A DNA stretch of 64,000 nucleotides from Pluralibacter gergoviae ATCC 33028 = NBRC 105706 (GCF_001598855.1 NZ_BCZS01000003.1:62001-126000), one strand, 5' to 3'. Numbered from the stretch's first letter, positions 47,150 to 58,253 are shown. Translations and numbers: made by a program. Notes: generated by a model not told the origin, from the letters alone.

Positions 47150-48808
47150 ATGAATCGCAGACACTTTCTCAAATCTTCCATGGCCGTGGCCGCCGCGTGC
47201 GGTGCCTCCGGCGGTATTGCCTCTCTCTTTTCACAGGCCGCGTTAGCGGACGATGCCGGCATCGCCGACGGACAGACCCGCCGCTTCGATTATTCGGTGC
47301 TGCAGGGCATGGCCCACGACCTGGCCCGCCAGCCGTGGGGCGGAGCGCCGAAAGATCTGCCGAAGACCCTCGCAGAGCTGACGCCGCAGGCCTACAACAG
47401 CATCCAGTACGATGCCGCGCACTCGCTGTGGAACAATATTGAAGACCGGCAGCTGGATATCCAGTTCTTCCACGTCGGCATGGGCTTTCGCCGCCGGGTG
47501 CGGATGTTCTCTCTCGATCCGCAGAGCCAGCAGGCGCGCGAAATCCACTTCCGCCCGGAGCTGTTCAGGTATAACGACGCGGGCGTCGATACCCGCCAGC
47601 TGGAAGGTCAGACCGACCTCGGCTTCGCCGGCTTTCGCGCTTTTAAAGCACCGGAGCTGGCGCGCCGGGATATCGTCTCCTTCCTCGGCGCCAGCTACTT
47701 CCGCGCGGTGGACAGCACCTACCAGTACGGTCTGTCGGCGCGCGGCCTGGCGGTAGATACCTTTACCGATACCCCGGAAGAGTTCCCGGACTTCACCTCC
47801 TTCTGGTTTGAAACCGTCAAGCCCGGCGCCACCGTGTTTACGGTCTACGCCCTGCTGGACGGCCCGAGCGTCACCGGCGCCTACAAGTTCACCATCAACT
47901 GCCAGCAGACCCAGGTGATCATGGACGTCGAAAATCACATCTACGCCCGCAAAGATATCAAGCAGCTGGGGATCTCGCCGATGACCAGCATGTTCAGCTG
48001 CGGCAACAACGAGCGGCGGATGTGCGACACCATTCATCCGCAGATCCACGACTCCGACCGGCTGGCGATGTGGCGCGGCAACGGGGAGTGGATCTGCCGC
48101 CCGCTCAACAACCCGCAGAAGCTGCAGTTCAACGCCTTCCAGGATAAGAACCCACGCGGCTTCGGCCTGCTGCAGACCGACCGCGACTTCTCCCACTATC
48201 AGGACGTGATGGGCTGGTACAACAAGCGCCCGAGCCTGTGGGTCGAGCCGCGCAGCCAGTGGGGCGAGGGCAGCGTTAACCTGATGGAGATCCCGACCAC
48301 CGGGGAAACCCTCGACAACATCGTCTGCTTCTGGCAGCCGAAAAAGGCCATCAAAGCCGGTACAGAACTGGACTTTAAATATCGCCTTTACTGGGCCGCC
48401 GAGGCGCCGGTGCATACGCCGATGGCCCGGGTGCTGGCCACCCGCACCGGCATGGGCGGCTTCCCGGAAGGCTGGGCGCCGGGCGAACACTACCCGGAAA
48501 AATGGGCGCGCCGCTTTGCCATCGACTTTGTCGGCGGCGACCTGAAGGCCGCCGCGCCGAAGGGTATTGAACCGGTGATCACGCTCTCTAACGGCGAGGC
48601 GAAACAGGTTGAGATCCTCTACGTTGAACCGTTCGACGGCTACCGCATCCTGTTTGACTGGTATCCGACCAATGATTCCACCGATCCGGTGGAGATGCGG
48701 ATGTTCCTGCGCTGCCGGGGTGACGCTATCAGCGAAACCTGGCTCTATCAGTACTTCCCGCCGGCGCCGGCGGATCGCAAGTACGTGGACGACAGGGTAA
48801 TGAAATAA
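47150..48808 (+). CDS. opgD: Glucans biosynthesis protein OpgD
   Basis: 552 residues. The N-terminus [17 protein letters not shown] carries a twin-arginine (RRxFLK) signal, so it is exported folded to the periplasm through Tat, as E. coli OpgD (MdoD) is. It belongs to the OpgG/OpgD family that shapes osmoregulated periplasmic glucans; recent work describes such proteins as beta-glucan hydrolases. The 228-base upstream gap probably holds its promoter. A strong hairpin follows its stop. Confidence 0.96.
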   Translation: MNRRHFLKSSMAVAAACGASGGIASLFSQAALADDAGIADGQTRRFDYSVLQGMAHDLARQPWGGAPKDLPKTLAELTPQAYNSIQYDAAHSLWNNIEDRQLDIQFFHVGMGFRRRVRMFSLDPQSQQAREIHFRPELFRYNDAGVDTRQLEGQTDLGFAGFRAFKAPELARRDIVSFLGASYFRAVDSTYQYGLSARGLAVDTFTDTPEEFPDFTSFWFETVKPGATVFTVYALLDGPSVTGAYKFTINCQQTQVIMDVENHIYARKDIKQLGISPMTSMFSCGNNERRMCDTIHPQIHDSDRLAMWRGNGEWICRPLNNPQKLQFNAFQDKNPRGFGLLQTDRDFSHYQDVMGWYNKRPSLWVEPRSQWGEGSVNLMEIPTTGETLDNIVCFWQPKKAIKAGTELDFKYRLYWAAEAPVHTPMARVLATRTGMGGFPEGWAPGEHYPEKWARRFAIDFVGGDLKAAAPKGIEPVITLSNGEAKQVEILYVEPFDGYRILFDWYPTNDSTDPVEMRMFLRCRGDAISETWLYQYFPPAPADRKYVDDRVMK

Positions 48809-48813
48809 GCGAC

Positions 48814-48844
48814 GCGGGCGGCGCAGGCCGCCCGCACCGTTTTT
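48814..48844 (+). terminator. Terminator of opgD
   Basis: Perfect nine-base arms GCGGGCGGC (48814-48822) and GCCGCCCGC (48827-48835), followed by ACCGTTTTTA. It also lies at the 3' end of the convergent hpxO-like gene. Confidence 0.75.
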
Positions 48845-50000
48845 ACCCCAGCGGGCCGCCGACGATAGTTTCCCGCATCCCCGCCAGCACCCGGTCGCCG
48901 GTCTCCTGATACAGTTCGTCGTACCACGCGCGGGTTTGCTGCATATCCGCGCCGTGGGTCACGTCGCAGCGCTTGCGCGCCTTGAGCACCAGATCCTTCA
49001 CCCGATACGCCCGCCGGGCCTGGTAGCGCTGCAGCGCGTCCTCAATGCCCAGCGAGTGCGACTGCAGGGTCATCGCCAGCACTACCGCATCCTCCATCGC
49101 CGCGCAGCCGCCCTGGCCGATATCCGGCGTGGTGCTGTGCCCGGCGTCGCCGAGAAGGGCGACGCGCCCGCGCACCAGCGTGTCGAAGGGATCGATATCG
49201 TGGATCTCAATCCGGTTGATGGTCTGCGGATCGATGCGCGCAATCAGGCTCTGCACCGGCGCGGCCCAGCCGCTGAAGTAGCGCTGCAGATCGGCGCGGG
49301 CGCTGTCGCGATCTTCTGCCAGCCCCTTCGGCAGCGGCACGTCGAAAAAGAAGTAGAAGCGGTTGCCGGACACCGGCATCAGCGATACCCGCTTGCCTTC
49401 CCCGACCCAGGTGGTCCACTGATTGGCCGGAGCGATGGCTTCGTCGATGGTCACCAGCCCGTTCCAGTTGACGTAGCCCGCGTAGCGGCGCTCGGTGGTG
49501 TGGCCCAGCACCCAGGGGCGCAGGGCGGAGTGGGTGCCGTCGGCGGCGATCAGCAGATCCGCCTCGGCCACCTCGCCGTCTTCAAAGGTGGCGCGCACGC
49601 CGTCGCTGAGGGATTCAACGGCTACCACGCGCTTACCGAAGCGCACCGCGTCGCGGCCGTATGTCTCAAGCAGCATCGCCTGCAGCTCGGCGCGCGCCAC
49701 CGGATAGGGGCGCTCGCCGACGCTCTGCACCAGCGGATCGAGACTGAAGCGGGTCATGGTCTGATTGCCGCGAAAATCGCGGTAGGACATATACTCCATC
49801 GGCCCGCCCAGCTGCTGCAGTTTTTCTTTCATCCCCAGCCAGTTGAGGCACTTCACCCCGTTGGGCCAGATTGAGATGGCGGCGCCGACCGGCTTGATCT
49901 CTTTGACGGCTTCATAGACGCAGGTCTCGATGCCGCACTGCTTCAGGGCGATGGCCGCGGACAGGCCGCCGATGCCGCCACCGGTAATAATCGCTTTCAT
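48843..50000 (-). CDS. hpxO: FAD-dependent urate hydroxylase HpxO-like
   Basis: 385 residues, a class A flavin monooxygenase. The FAD motif AIITGGGIGGLSAAIALKQCG, the DG-type motif LLIAADGTHSALRPWVLG and RVALLGDAGHSTTPDIGQGGCAAMEDAV are in place. The sequence follows K. pneumoniae HpxO for long stretches (YVNWNGLV, GEGKRVSLMPVSG, VLKARKRCDVTHGADMQ), an enzyme that hydroxylates urate to 5-hydroxyisourate. However it stands alone, outside any purine cluster, so a different aromatic substrate is possible. AAGGAGAG lies six bases before the ATG. Confidence 0.8.
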   Translation of the reverse strand: MKAIITGGGIGGLSAAIALKQCGIETCVYEAVKEIKPVGAAISIWPNGVKCLNWLGMKEKLQQLGGPMEYMSYRDFRGNQTMTRFSLDPLVQSVGERPYPVARAELQAMLLETYGRDAVRFGKRVVAVESLSDGVRATFEDGEVAEADLLIAADGTHSALRPWVLGHTTERRYAGYVNWNGLVTIDEAIAPANQWTTWVGEGKRVSLMPVSGNRFYFFFDVPLPKGLAEDRDSARADLQRYFSGWAAPVQSLIARIDPQTINRIEIHDIDPFDTLVRGRVALLGDAGHSTTPDIGQGGCAAMEDAVVLAMTLQSHSLGIEDALQRYQARRAYRVKDLVLKARKRCDVTHGADMQQTRAWYDELYQETGDRVLAGMRETIVGGPLG

Positions 50001-50139
50001 CTCGCTCTCCTTTTGGTTATATCAGGAGATAGCAAAAAGCGTACCAGCGCGCCCGGGGCCTGCGGCGGCGGCGTATTTCAGCGTTTGCCTCACCGTGGTG
50101 CACTATAATGGTGCCAATGGCGCATCATCAGGAGAAAAC

Positions 50140-50703
50140 ATGCACGCCAAAATTCCGCCCGACATAGAGTCTATTCAGGTTTCTGACGCCATTACGCTCT
50201 ACGCGGCCAATGAATGTTTTGTTTCAGAATTGTATCAACTGGTTCTTAAAAACCGCGACTGGCTGCAGCAGTCGCTCGACTGGCCGCAGCACGTCAGCAG
50301 CGAAGCCGATTCGCGGCAGAACATGCTGAGCAACGTGATGCTGCACCAGCGCGGCTACGCCAAAATGTTTGTTATTGTCTGCGAGGGCGACATGGCGGGC
50401 GTGCTGTCGTTTAACGCCATCGAGCCGCAGAACAAAGCGGGCTATATCGGCTACTGGCTCGACGAGCAGCGGCAGGGCAAGGGGATCCTCTCCGCCTGCC
50501 TGCAGGCGTTTATCAACTACTATGCTGAAAAAGGCGAGGTGCGCCGCTTCGTGATTAAGTGCCGCACCGCCAACGCGGCCAGCAACCGGGTGGCGCAGCG
50601 CAACGGCTTCGCGCTCGAAGGCTGCCTGCGGCAGGCGGAGTATCTCAACGGCGCGTTTCACGACCAGAATATTTATGCCCGTATCGTGGACCGCTCACAG
50701 TGA
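50140..50703 (+). CDS. rimL: Ribosomal protein N-acetyltransferase RimL
   Basis: 187-residue GNAT acetyltransferase; RimL acetylates the N-terminal Ser of ribosomal protein L12, giving L7. [25 protein letters not shown] is the acetyl-CoA-binding region and [22 protein letters not shown] the C-terminal GNAT signature. It has a few more N-terminal residues than the E. coli protein. AGGAGAAAAC precedes the ATG. Its 3' end overlaps the end of the convergent ydcK. Confidence 0.94.
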   Translation: MHAKIPPDIESIQVSDAITLYAANECFVSELYQLVLKNRDWLQQSLDWPQHVSSEADSRQNMLSNVMLHQRGYAKMFVIVCEGDMAGVLSFNAIEPQNKAGYIGYWLDEQRQGKGILSACLQAFINYYAEKGEVRRFVIKCRTANAASNRVAQRNGFALEGCLRQAEYLNGAFHDQNIYARIVDRSQ

Positions 50704-51675
50704 CCCCAGCAGCGGCGTGCGGGTAATGTGCTCCTCGCCGTTAATCACCCGGCGTCCGCGTACGGTAATTTTATCGCCGTCGAAGGCTTCCACCGCCGCG
50801 CTGCCGCAGACCTCAACGTGATGCTCGATCACCACATCGCCGCGGACCACGGCCTGCCCGGTGATCAGCACGTGGTCATCCAGCAGAATGGGTCCGCCGT
50901 ACAGCCGGGCGTGGCCGCCGACCTTCACGTGATGCCTGAGCACGCAGTTGCCCTCTATCAGCGCGTCTTCCGCCACCTGGGCGCTGTAGCGCAGGGTGGG
51001 GATCGCGTCCTCCTCCAGGCCCGCCAGCACCCGGGCGCGGCCGTAGACCTTCGCGCAGTCGCATACCCAGACGTTATTCTCTTCATTGCCCTTCAGCACG
51101 GCGAAGTCGAACACTTCCGCCCGGTGTTCAATAAAGGCGTCCTCGACAATCGCGTCGCCGTAGATTTGCGCCTGGTGAACGACGCGCGAGCGGCTGACGG
51201 TGGCGCGGTCGTAGATCTGCAGGCGCAGGCTGGCGTCCGGCGTCATGCCCGATGCGGCAACCACCACGCTGTCGTGCAGCACCCGCGCATCGCCGGACAG
51301 GCGGCATTCGCCGCGCACCTGCGAATTCTGTACGGTGACGTTGTCACAAATTTGTGCACCGTGGCTGACGATCGCGCCGTCAATCCACGCCCGGCCGCCG
51401 ACGCTGGCGCCGCCGCTGAGGGTGCAGGCCCGGGTGATGCGGGCATCGCCGCTTATCCGCACGCCGCCCCAGGCGGCGCTGTTTTCATCGTAGATCCAGC
51501 ACAGGCCCGCCTGGCTGAGGACCGCTTCATCGTCTACCCAGCCGCCGGGCGTTCCGGCGGACACGTCGGCAAAATCGCGCAGGGCAATGATCTGTCGCAG
51601 CGTCACGCTGCCGCCGCCTTCACTTTCCTTTAGCGGCAGAACGCGCGTCGCATCGCCGAGTCGATATTTATTCAT
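50695..51675 (-). CDS. ydcK: YdcK: hexapeptide-repeat (left-handed beta-helix) protein
   Basis: 326 residues, the E. coli YdcK length. Irregular hexapeptide-like repeats run through nearly the whole protein ([30 protein letters not shown] and many more), giving a long parallel beta-helix like acyl- or nucleotidyl-sugar transferases. No catalytic role is known for YdcK. Position between rimL and tehA is as in E. coli. Confidence 0.92.
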   Translation of the reverse strand: MNKYRLGDATRVLPLKESEGGGSVTLRQIIALRDFADVSAGTPGGWVDDEAVLSQAGLCWIYDENSAAWGGVRISGDARITRACTLSGGASVGGRAWIDGAIVSHGAQICDNVTVQNSQVRGECRLSGDARVLHDSVVVAASGMTPDASLRLQIYDRATVSRSRVVHQAQIYGDAIVEDAFIEHRAEVFDFAVLKGNEENNVWVCDCAKVYGRARVLAGLEEDAIPTLRYSAQVAEDALIEGNCVLRHHVKVGGHARLYGGPILLDDHVLITGQAVVRGDVVIEHHVEVCGSAAVEAFDGDKITVRGRRVINGEEHITRTPLLGSL

Positions 51676-51782
51676 GGGTCTACTCTTTACCAGGGATTAA
51701 CATAAACGTAGCAAAGAATCTCCATGACGCCGGGCATAAGGTTCCTTTAAAATGCAACTTCAAAAATAGTTGAAAGATTAAA

Positions 51783-52784
51783 ATGAAAAGTAATAACTCA
51801 AACAGAAGGGTGCTGAATCTGCCCGCCGCCTACTTCGGCATGGTGCTGGGCACGATCGGTATGGGTTTTGCGTGGCGCTACGCCAGCACGATCTGGCCGG
51901 TGCCGCGCGCCGTGGGCGACGGACTGGTGTGCGCGGCGATCCTTATCTGGGCGCTGCTGACGCTGGCTTTCGCCGCGCGGCTGCTCCGCTTCCCGCACGC
52001 CGCCCTGGCCGAAATGCGCGATCCGCTGGCCGGCAGCTTCGTCAGCCTGTTTCCCGCGACGACGATGCTGGTCGCTATTGGCGTACTGCCCTGGTGCCGG
52101 CCGCTAACCGTCGGCCTGTTTGCGCTGGGCGTGACCCTGCAGCTGGGCTATGCCGCCTGGCAGAGCGCCGGGCTGTGGCGCGGAAGCCATCCGGCCGGGG
52201 CCACGACGCCGGGGATGTATCTCCCGACGGTGGCGAACAACTTTATCAGCGCCATGACCTGCGGCGCGCTGGGCTGGCAGGACGCCGGGCTGGCATTTCT
52301 CGGCGCGGGCGTCTTCTCCTGGCTGAGCCTGGAGCCGGTCATCCAGCAGCGGCTGCGCAGCGGCGGCGAGCTGGCCGCGCCCCTGCGCGCCTCGCTGGGC
52401 ATACAGCTGGCGCCGGCGCTGGTCGCCTGCAGCGCCTGGCTGGCGGTGAACGGCGGCCGGGCCGACGTGATGGCGAAAATGCTCTTCGGCTACGGCCTGC
52501 TGCAGCTGCTGTTTATGCTGCGGCTGATGCCGTGGTATCTGAAGCAGCCGTTCAGCGCCGGGTTCTGGAGCTTCTCATTCGGCCTTTCCGCGCTGGCGAC
52601 CACCGCGCTGCACCTCGGCGCGGCCCGCGCCGACGGTTTCTTTCACGCTCTGGCGCTGCCGCTGTTTATTTTTAGCAACCTGATTATTGGCTTATTGATC
52701 GTCCGCACGCTGCATCTGCTGGCCTGCGGTAAGCTGCTGATACGCGTTGAGCGCCAGACGCTGATAACTACCAGGGATTTATGA
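51783..52784 (+). CDS. tehA: TehA: inner-membrane SLAC1/TDT-family channel, tellurite resistance
   Basis: 333 residues with about ten hydrophobic segments. The conserved opening [23 protein letters not shown] and [26 protein letters not shown] and [15 protein letters not shown] segments match E. coli TehA, a homologue of the plant SLAC1 anion channel. Overexpressed with tehB it gives tellurite resistance in E. coli. Its stop overlaps the tehB start by four bases (ATGA). Confidence 0.96.
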   Translation: MKSNNSNRRVLNLPAAYFGMVLGTIGMGFAWRYASTIWPVPRAVGDGLVCAAILIWALLTLAFAARLLRFPHAALAEMRDPLAGSFVSLFPATTMLVAIGVLPWCRPLTVGLFALGVTLQLGYAAWQSAGLWRGSHPAGATTPGMYLPTVANNFISAMTCGALGWQDAGLAFLGAGVFSWLSLEPVIQQRLRSGGELAAPLRASLGIQLAPALVACSAWLAVNGGRADVMAKMLFGYGLLQLLFMLRLMPWYLKQPFSAGFWSFSFGLSALATTALHLGAARADGFFHALALPLFIFSNLIIGLLIVRTLHLLACGKLLIRVERQTLITTRDL

Positions 52785-53383
52785 TGATGACAATTCGCGA
52801 CGAAAACTACTTTACCGATACCTATGGCCTGACCCGCACCCATTCGGAAGTGCTGCACGCGGCGGGTAAAATCGCGCCGGGCAGGGCGCTGGATCTCGGC
52901 TGCGGCAGCGGGCGCAACAGCCTTTACCTCGCGGCGCGCGGCTTTGACGTCACCGCCTGGGACCGCAACCCGATGAGCATCGCAAATCTGCGCGACATTG
53001 CCGCCAAAGAGCGGCTCGACCACCTGCATATCGCTGAAAAAGATCTCAATACGCTGACTTTCGAGGGCGAGTACGATTTTATCCTCTCCACCGTGGTGAT
53101 GATGTTCCTGCAGCCGCAGACCGTGCCGCGGCTGATTGCCAACATGCAGCGCTGCACGGCGCCCGGCGGCTGGAACCTGATCGTCGCGGCGATGGATACC
53201 GAAGATTTTCCCTGCACCGTCGGTTTTCCGTTTGCCTTTAAGGCCGGCGAGCTGAAGGGCTACTACGACGGCTGGCACTTCGAGCGCTATAACGAAGACG
53301 TCGGTGAACTGCACCGCACCGACGACAACGGTAATCGCATTAAGCTGCGCTTTGCCACGATGCTGGCGCGTAAGCCCGCTTAA
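52781..53383 (+). CDS. tehB: TehB: SAM-dependent tellurite methyltransferase
   Basis: About 200 residues. SAM-binding motif [26 protein letters not shown], then the TehB-specific [21 protein letters not shown]. It methylates tellurite and selenium species. Three consecutive ATG codons (52781, 52784, 52787) follow an AGGGA site; the last aligns best with the E. coli start, the first overlaps the tehA stop. The 3' end meets the convergent peptidase gene within four bases. Confidence 0.95.
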   Translation: MMMTIRDENYFTDTYGLTRTHSEVLHAAGKIAPGRALDLGCGSGRNSLYLAARGFDVTAWDRNPMSIANLRDIAAKERLDHLHIAEKDLNTLTFEGEYDFILSTVVMMFLQPQTVPRLIANMQRCTAPGGWNLIVAAMDTEDFPCTVGFPFAFKAGELKGYYDGWHFERYNEDVGELHRTDDNGNRIKLRFATMLARKPA

Positions 53384-54612
53384 CGGGCCGCCAGCAGGCA
53401 GAGCTGCAGGGCGACGCGGTACGAGGCCTCAAAAGAGCTCAGCGGCAGAAACTCAAACGGCGAGTGAAAGTTGTGGGCGCCGGTAAAGAAATTTGGCGTC
53501 AGCAGCCCCTTGGCCGACAGGGCCGCGCCGTCGGTGCCGCCGCGCATCGGCGTCGGCTTTGGCGTGATGCCGAGACTCTCCATCGCCTCGAACATCAGGT
53601 CGACGGCGCGGCGGTCTTCGCCGATGGCGCTGCTGATGTTGCTGTAGGTGTCGGTTATCCGGTACTCCACCTTCGCCGTCGGGTGGCGGGCGGCAATGTC
53701 AGCGGCGGCGTCGGCAATCTGCTGCTTGCGCCGCATGAAGCCCTCGCCGTCGAAATCGCGAATGCTGGCGTGGAGGACGGCATGGCCCTGTACCGCTTCC
53801 ATGCCGTTAAACCAGACGTAGCCCTCGCGTCCGGCGGTGTGCTCCGGGGTCTGCAGGCGATCGAAGAGGCTAATATAGTCGGTAGCCATCAGCAGCGGAT
53901 TGACCAGCACGCCCTTCGCCGACATCGGGTGGGCGGTGACGCCGGTGAAGCGGATCTCCGCCGCCGCGGCGTTAAAGTTCTCATAGACAATCTCCCCCAG
54001 CTCGCAGCAGTCGATAGTCCAGGCAAAATCGACGTTAAAGCGTTTCTCCAGATCCAGCGCCTTCGCGCCGCGCAGCCCGACCTCCTCATCGGGGACGAAG
54101 GCAACGACAATATCGCCGTGGCGCTGCGCCGCCGTCAGGTTCTCCAGCAGGGTCATCACCACGGTCACCGCCGCCTTGTTGTCGGCCCCGAGCACGCTGG
54201 TGCCGTCGCTGAAAATGATCTCTTCGCCGGGATAGGCGAGGATCTCCGGATGCTCGGCGACCCGCAGCCAGATGTTTTTTTCGCCGTTCAGGCAGAGGTC
54301 TTCACCATTGAAGCGCAGGATCTGCGGATGAATATCCGGCGACAGTCCGACATCCACGGTGTCGATGTGGGTGATAAAGCCCACGCGCGGCGCGCCGGGC
54401 GCGTTGCCCCGTCTGACGGCGGTGACGGTGGCGTGCTCGTCAATCACTATCTCGTCCAGGCCCAGCTGCGCCAGCTCATCGGCCAGCAGCCGGGCCATCT
54501 GGTGCTGGCCTGGCGTGGTGGGCAGCGTCGTTGCCGAAGCGTAGCTCTGGCTGGTGACCGCCAGATAGCGGAAGAAGCGTTGGGTTAATTGACTGGCCAG
54601 CGGTGATGTCAT
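53380..54612 (-). CDS. Peptidase T-like tripeptidase (M20B paralogue)
   Basis: 410 residues of the PepT family. Zinc ligands follow the M20 pattern: [10 protein letters not shown] (His), [11 protein letters not shown] (bridging Asp), [10 protein letters not shown] (Glu pair), and [14 protein letters not shown] near the end. PepT removes the N-terminal residue from tripeptides in the cytoplasm. It differs from E. coli PepT at many sites, so it is a paralogue rather than pepT itself. ATG 54612 has GGA six bases upstream. It is divergent from a peptide-binding protein gene across 92 bases, which suggests joint control for peptide use. Confidence 0.88.
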   Translation of the reverse strand: MTSPLASQLTQRFFRYLAVTSQSYASATTLPTTPGQHQMARLLADELAQLGLDEIVIDEHATVTAVRRGNAPGAPRVGFITHIDTVDVGLSPDIHPQILRFNGEDLCLNGEKNIWLRVAEHPEILAYPGEEIIFSDGTSVLGADNKAAVTVVMTLLENLTAAQRHGDIVVAFVPDEEVGLRGAKALDLEKRFNVDFAWTIDCCELGEIVYENFNAAAAEIRFTGVTAHPMSAKGVLVNPLLMATDYISLFDRLQTPEHTAGREGYVWFNGMEAVQGHAVLHASIRDFDGEGFMRRKQQIADAAADIAARHPTAKVEYRITDTYSNISSAIGEDRRAVDLMFEAMESLGITPKPTPMRGGTDGAALSAKGLLTPNFFTGAHNFHSPFEFLPLSSFEASYRVALQLCLLAAR

Positions 54613-54704
54613 GGTGGTTCCTTCTTTATTCATATAATCAGGTGTTTGCGGTCTGTTTTTGATGTTATGTATGAGGGCTACGACAATAAGAACAGGAAAA
54701 GGAC

Positions 54705-56291
54705 ATGAAAAGCAAACTGACGATACTGACGCTGGCAGCCCTGACCGTAAGTTCTGCCGTATCGGCAAAAACCCTGGTTTACTGCTCGGAAGGATCTCCG
54801 GAAAACTTTAACCCGCAGCTCTATACCTCGGGCACCAGCGTGGACGCCAGCGCCGTGCCGGTTTACAACCGGCTGGTGGACTTTACGCCGGGTACCACCC
54901 ATCTCGTGCCGAGTCTGGCGGAGCGCTGGGATGTGAGCGATGACGGCAAGGTGTATACCTTCCACCTGCGCCAGGGCGTGAAGTTTCAGAGCAATAAATA
55001 CTTTACCCCGACCCGCGATTTTAACGCCGACGACGTTATTTTCTCGTTTATGCGTCAGAAGGATCCCAGCAATCCTTATCACAACGTCTCCGGCGGCAGC
55101 TATTCCAATTTTGAAAGCCTCGAATTCGGCAAGCTGATTACCGCCATTGATAAGGTGGATGACCATACGGTGCGCTTTACCCTCGCGCATCCCGAGGCGC
55201 CGTTTGTGCCCGATCTGGCGTGGTATTTTGCCTCGATCCTCTCCGCCGAATACGCCGACGCGATGCTCAAGGCGGGCACGCCGGAGCGCGTCGACATGAA
55301 CCCGATCGGCACCGGCCCGTTCCGCCTGGCGCAGTACCAGAAGGACTCCCGCATTCTGTTTACCGCCTTCCCCGACTACTGGCAGGGCAAGGCGAAGATT
55401 GACCGGCTGGTGTTCGCCATCACGCCGGACGCCTCGGTGCGCTACGCCAAGCTTGAGAAAAACGAGTGCCAGGTGATACCGTTCCCCAATCCCGCCGATC
55501 TGCCGCGTATGAAGGCTAACCCGCAGATTAACCTGCTGAGTAAAGCGGGGCTGAATACCGGCTTCCTCGCCTTTAATACGCAAAAGCCGCCGCTGAATAA
55601 CGTCAAGGTGCGCCGGGCGCTGGCGATGGCCATCAACAAACCCGCTATTATTGAGGCGATTTTCCACGGCACCGGCACGGCGGCGAAAAATCTGCTGCCC
55701 CCGGGCGTGTGGAGCGCCGACGCCGGCTTAAAAGATTATGACTACGATCCTGCCGCGGCGAAGGCGCTGCTGAAAGAGGCGGGTTTTGCCGACGGCCTGA
55801 CCATCGACCTGTGGGCGATGCCGGTCCAGCGGCCCTACAACCCCAACGCAAAGCGGATGGCAGAGATGATTCAGGCCGACTGGGCGAAAATCGGCGTCAA
55901 AACCACCATCACCACCTACGAATGGGGCGAGTACCTCAAGCGTATCAAGGACGGCGAGCACCAGGCGGCGCTAATGGGCTGGACCACCGCCACCGGCGAT
56001 CCGGACAACTTCTTCGGCCCGCTGTTTACCTGCCAGTCCGCCAGCGGCGGCTCCAACTCGGCGAAGTGGTGCAACGCGCAGTTCGACAAGCTTATCGGCG
56101 AGGCGAAAGCCATCACCGACGTTAAGCAGCGCACCGCGCTCTATCAGCAGGCCCAGCAGCTGATGCACGACGAGATGCCCGCCGTGATGATCGCCCACTC
56201 GACCATCTTCGAGCCGGTGCGCAAATCGGTCAGCGGCTATGAGATAGACCCCTTCGGTAAGCATATTTTTTATCAGGTGGATGTGAAGTAG
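54705..56291 (+). CDS. DppA-like periplasmic (di)peptide-binding protein
   Basis: 528 residues, signal peptide MKSKLTILTLAALTVSSAVSA then KTLVYCSEGSPENFNPQLYTSG, the exact kind of start seen in mature DppA. GTGPFRLAQYQKDSR, ITPDASVRYAKLEKNECQV and DLWAMPVQRPYNPNAKRMAEMIQADWAKIGV are near the E. coli DppA sequence. E. coli-type dppBCDF genes are not adjacent, so it probably feeds an existing Dpp permease with a different peptide range. Divergent from the PepT-like peptidase. AGGAAAAGGAC precedes the ATG. Confidence 0.9.
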   Translation: MKSKLTILTLAALTVSSAVSAKTLVYCSEGSPENFNPQLYTSGTSVDASAVPVYNRLVDFTPGTTHLVPSLAERWDVSDDGKVYTFHLRQGVKFQSNKYFTPTRDFNADDVIFSFMRQKDPSNPYHNVSGGSYSNFESLEFGKLITAIDKVDDHTVRFTLAHPEAPFVPDLAWYFASILSAEYADAMLKAGTPERVDMNPIGTGPFRLAQYQKDSRILFTAFPDYWQGKAKIDRLVFAITPDASVRYAKLEKNECQVIPFPNPADLPRMKANPQINLLSKAGLNTGFLAFNTQKPPLNNVKVRRALAMAINKPAIIEAIFHGTGTAAKNLLPPGVWSADAGLKDYDYDPAAAKALLKEAGFADGLTIDLWAMPVQRPYNPNAKRMAEMIQADWAKIGVKTTITTYEWGEYLKRIKDGEHQAALMGWTTATGDPDNFFGPLFTCQSASGGSNSAKWCNAQFDKLIGEAKAITDVKQRTALYQQAQQLMHDEMPAVMIAHSTIFEPVRKSVSGYEIDPFGKHIFYQVDVK

Positions 56292-56292
56292 C

Positions 56293-57201
56293 TCAGGCCG
56301 CGCTTCTGCCCGGCAGGCTGCGCGTAAGCCACGCCGGCGGCCGGGCAAACATCACCAGGTTTCCCACCAGGATCAGCGCCAGCCCGGCGACGGCGTTGGC
56401 GTGCCAGACAAAACCTTCATAGAACGTCGAAATGGTCAGGGCCACCAGCGGAAAGAGCAGGGTGCTGTAGGCGGCGCTGGCCGGGCCGATGCGCCTGACC
56501 AGGGTGAAGTAGGCGGCAAAGGCGATAACCGAGCCGAACAGCGCCAGATAAATCAGTGCGCCGAGGTAGCTCAGCGTCCACTCCGGGCGGAAGCTGTCGC
56601 CGCGTACCAGGGCAATCGCGCCCATCACCAGCGTGCCGTAAAGCATCGCCCAGCCGTTGGTGCTCAGCGTATCGAGGCCGCGGCGCTGGTGGCGCAGGGA
56701 GAGCATGTTGCCGAGCGAAAAGCCGTAGGTACCGAGCGCGCTCAGGCCGATCCCCGCCAGCAGGCCCGCGCTGAGCCCGGAGGAGATCAAGTCGTGCCAG
56801 AACAGGATGACGATCCCGGCCAGGCCGAGCAGGGCGGCGAGATAAAAGCGCCCCGGCGGCTGCTGGCGCCAGAACAGAAAGCTGTTGATCGCGTTAAACA
56901 GGACCGCCATCGAGAAAATCACCGACTCCAGGCCGGTATTGATCCAGCGGGCGGCGGTATAGAAGCAGAGGAAGTTAAAGCAGAATACGCAGCAGCCCTG
57001 CAGCAGGCAGAACAGGTGATCCCTGGCGGTCAGCCGGCGCAGGCGGCCGGTCAGCTTCAGGGCCAGCATCAGCACGGCGCTGGCCAGCGCAAAGCGCCAG
57101 AAGATGGAGACGGTAGCCGGGACCGGCCCCTGCTGTAAAAAGATGGCAATCCAGGTGGTGCCCCAGATAAGCACCACCAGAGCATAAAGCGCGATGTTCA
57201 T
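56293..57201 (-). CDS. DMT-superfamily exporter (EamA domains)
   Basis: 302 residues with ten hydrophobic segments in two EamA repeats (for example ALYALVVLIWGTTWIAIFLQ at the start and LLFPLVALTISTFYEGFVW near the end). Proteins of this kind export amino acids or other small metabolites. It ends one base after the peptide-binding protein gene on the other strand and is divergent from an AraC-type gene, a usual regulator/exporter pair. Substrate unknown. Confidence 0.85.
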   Translation of the reverse strand: MNIALYALVVLIWGTTWIAIFLQQGPVPATVSIFWRFALASAVLMLALKLTGRLRRLTARDHLFCLLQGCCVFCFNFLCFYTAARWINTGLESVIFSMAVLFNAINSFLFWRQQPPGRFYLAALLGLAGIVILFWHDLISSGLSAGLLAGIGLSALGTYGFSLGNMLSLRHQRRGLDTLSTNGWAMLYGTLVMGAIALVRGDSFRPEWTLSYLGALIYLALFGSVIAFAAYFTLVRRIGPASAAYSTLLFPLVALTISTFYEGFVWHANAVAGLALILVGNLVMFARPPAWLTRSLPGRSAA

Positions 57202-57377
57202 ACCGTTTCCTTAACGCAGATGAAAAAGAGAGTGCACTATGCCCCGGCTGCTGTTCGGGCGCTTGCAGCCGCCTGCGCAGCGGTTGCAAATTCTTGCGCT
57301 TTTTATCGCCCGCGCATTGCTGTGAATGCGGCGGCCAGCGTAGACTGGCGCTTCCTGTTCCTTTTTACGGGTCAACC

Positions 57378-58253
57378 ATGTACGCCACGTTTGAAACCCT
57401 GCAGCGGCAAAATGCGCACCTGCGCGATACTCTGGAGCTGAATTCCGGCATCCAGCTGGCGTCGTGGTTCAATCAGCGCGATACGTTGACCGTAAAAAGC
57501 GATCACCATACCCTCAGCCTGTACGTGGCCGACGGCTATGAGAGCTACCACAAAACGCCCGGCGGCTGGAAAAACGGCGGCGGGCCGGATCATTTTTGCC
57601 TGATGCCGCAGGAGAGCGAGTCCAGCTGGGATATCCGCGACAGGCTTTCGTTTGTTCACCTTTACTGCACCGATGACCATCTGCGGAATATTGCGGAGCA
57701 GACCTGGGACAAAAGCCCGGCGTCGCTGCAGCTTGAGGAGAAGACCTTTGCCCGGGACGACAAGATAACCGCGCTCTACCGGCACTTTCTGCTCGGCTGC
57801 GACTGGCAGCAGGCGGCGAATCACCTGACCCTCAGCTCGGCCAGCACGCTGCTGCTGAGCCATCTGATCGCCAGCTACGCCAGCGTGCAGTGGCGGCTGC
57901 CGAAAGTGACCGGCGGCCTGGCGCCGCGGGTGCTGCGCGATATCGTCAACTACATTGAGGCGCATCTCGGCGATCCGCTGACTCTGGCGACCCTGGCGCA
58001 GCAGGCGGCGCTCAGCGAATACCACTTTGCGCGGATGTTCAGCCAGTCAATGAAAATGGCGCCGCATCAGTACGTGATGCAGCGCCGGATGGCGCGGGCA
58101 AAAAATCTGGTGCAGACCACGGCGCTGCCGCTGACGGAGATTGCGCTGGCCTGCGGATTCAGCTCCGCCAGCCACTTCAGCAACCGCTTTCGCCAGGTCA
58201 CGGGCATTACGCCGTCGCAGATGCGGCAGGCCGCGGGCCTGGCGGAAGGTTAG
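57378..58253 (+). CDS. AraC-family transcriptional regulator
   Basis: 291 residues. The C-terminal 100 residues form the two helix-turn-helix motifs (LATLAQQAALSEYHFARMFSQSMKMAPHQYV and IALACGFSSASHFSNRFRQVTGITPSQMR); the N-terminal part is a sensing domain without a recognisable ligand motif. ATG 57378 is used because the open frame upstream has no conserved sequence. It probably controls the divergent DMT exporter. Its end overlaps the convergent doxX stop by four bases. Confidence 0.87.
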   Translation: MYATFETLQRQNAHLRDTLELNSGIQLASWFNQRDTLTVKSDHHTLSLYVADGYESYHKTPGGWKNGGGPDHFCLMPQESESSWDIRDRLSFVHLYCTDDHLRNIAEQTWDKSPASLQLEEKTFARDDKITALYRHFLLGCDWQQAANHLTLSSASTLLLSHLIASYASVQWRLPKVTGGLAPRVLRDIVNYIEAHLGDPLTLATLAQQAALSEYHFARMFSQSMKMAPHQYVMQRRMARAKNLVQTTALPLTEIALACGFSSASHFSNRFRQVTGITPSQMRQAAGLAEG

